Part shown: one piece after another, positions 63,999-64,000 of the stretch
Numbering within the stretch: position 1 is the first letter of the stretch
Layout: each line of letters begins with the position of its first letter
Assembly (NCBI GenBank): GCA_021738725.1
Contig: JAIPBE010000011.1
Span: forward strand, 19,056-83,055
Length of the DNA: 64,000 bases
Direction: 5' to 3'
DNA from: Saprospiraceae bacterium
GTDB taxonomy: Bacteria; Bacteroidota; Bacteroidia; Chitinophagales; Saprospiraceae
Notes under the pieces: generated by a model
The model's input: the letters and a program-made list of their open reading frames with translations, nothing else
What the model was told of the DNA's origin: nothing
The model's database searches: none
Program-made: the position numbers and the translations under genes

Positions 63999-64000
63999 TC

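Noticed and set aside
52480..64000. Element as a tailed prophage, an inovirus or a microvirus
   Set aside because: No terminase, portal or tail genes; no Zot-like ATPase or filamentous coat in view; the capsid candidate is far shorter than microvirus VP1 and the element exceeds 11 kb.

Overview
The window comes from a member of the Bacteroidota, most likely the Saprospiria (Saprospiraceae or Haliscomenobacteraceae type). The phylum call rests on several signals. There are very large secreted proteins with SprB repeats and gliding-motility/type IX secretion (T9SS) C-terminal domains, and PorP/SprF partner proteins. Promoters have the Bacteroidota -7 element TAnnTTTG. An alternative complex III (act) cluster is joined to a cytochrome c oxidase cluster. 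Most genes show no obvious Shine-Dalgarno sequence. The class-level assignment is inference.

Positions 1 to 23.7 kb are rich in cell-surface genes: the 3' end of a T9SS type B protein, two PorP/SprF genes, a 2051-residue and a 1747-residue adhesin-like protein (13 and 11 SprB repeats), and a 1358-residue secreted subtilase with a T9SS type A tail. Between them lie a lone MoxR-type ATPase, tRNA-Lys, SppA, and a MarR regulator followed by a YceI protein. Positions 23.8 to 33.1 kb are mostly housekeeping: peptidase T, deoxynucleoside kinase, FolK, an alpha/beta hydrolase, a sodium:alanine symporter, an RsmF-type rRNA methyltransferase, a UbiD-type decarboxylase and thymidylate synthase.

Positions 33.2 to 49.7 kb form one long co-directional respiratory cluster: actABCDEF, cytochrome oxidase subunits II and I, heme O synthase, two subunit III-like genes, subunit IV, an SCO-like protein, a DUF420 protein and a small Cys-motif membrane protein. 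Electrons would flow from menaquinol through alternative complex III to the aa3-type oxidase. Two unusual points are an OmpA-like peptidoglycan-binding domain fused to the C-terminus of oxidase subunit II, and an SCO-like protein lacking the CxxxC copper site.

Positions 49.7 to 52.5 kb hold a porin-like protein, a DUF423 protein, uracil-DNA glycosylase, tRNA-Arg and an outer-membrane beta-barrel gene that stops early.

From about 52.5 kb to the right edge lies what looks like one end of an integrated virus: a tyrosine integrase, a small regulatory pair behind a promoter with two TAACC-N5-GGTTA dyads, and at least 14 tightly packed genes on the minus strand. None resembles a tailed-phage portal, terminase, tail tube or tape measure. 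Instead there are a roughly 300-residue protein resembling double-jelly-roll capsid proteins of tailless membrane-containing phages (FLiP/PRD1-type lineage), small beta-rich proteins, several one- or two-helix membrane proteins, a peptidoglycan-hydrolase-like protein, small very basic proteins and a 1161-residue repeat-bearing spike/fibre candidate with a signal peptide. This is the best candidate for an undescribed system in the window. The element continues past 64000, so its replication and packaging genes and its right attachment site cannot be seen.
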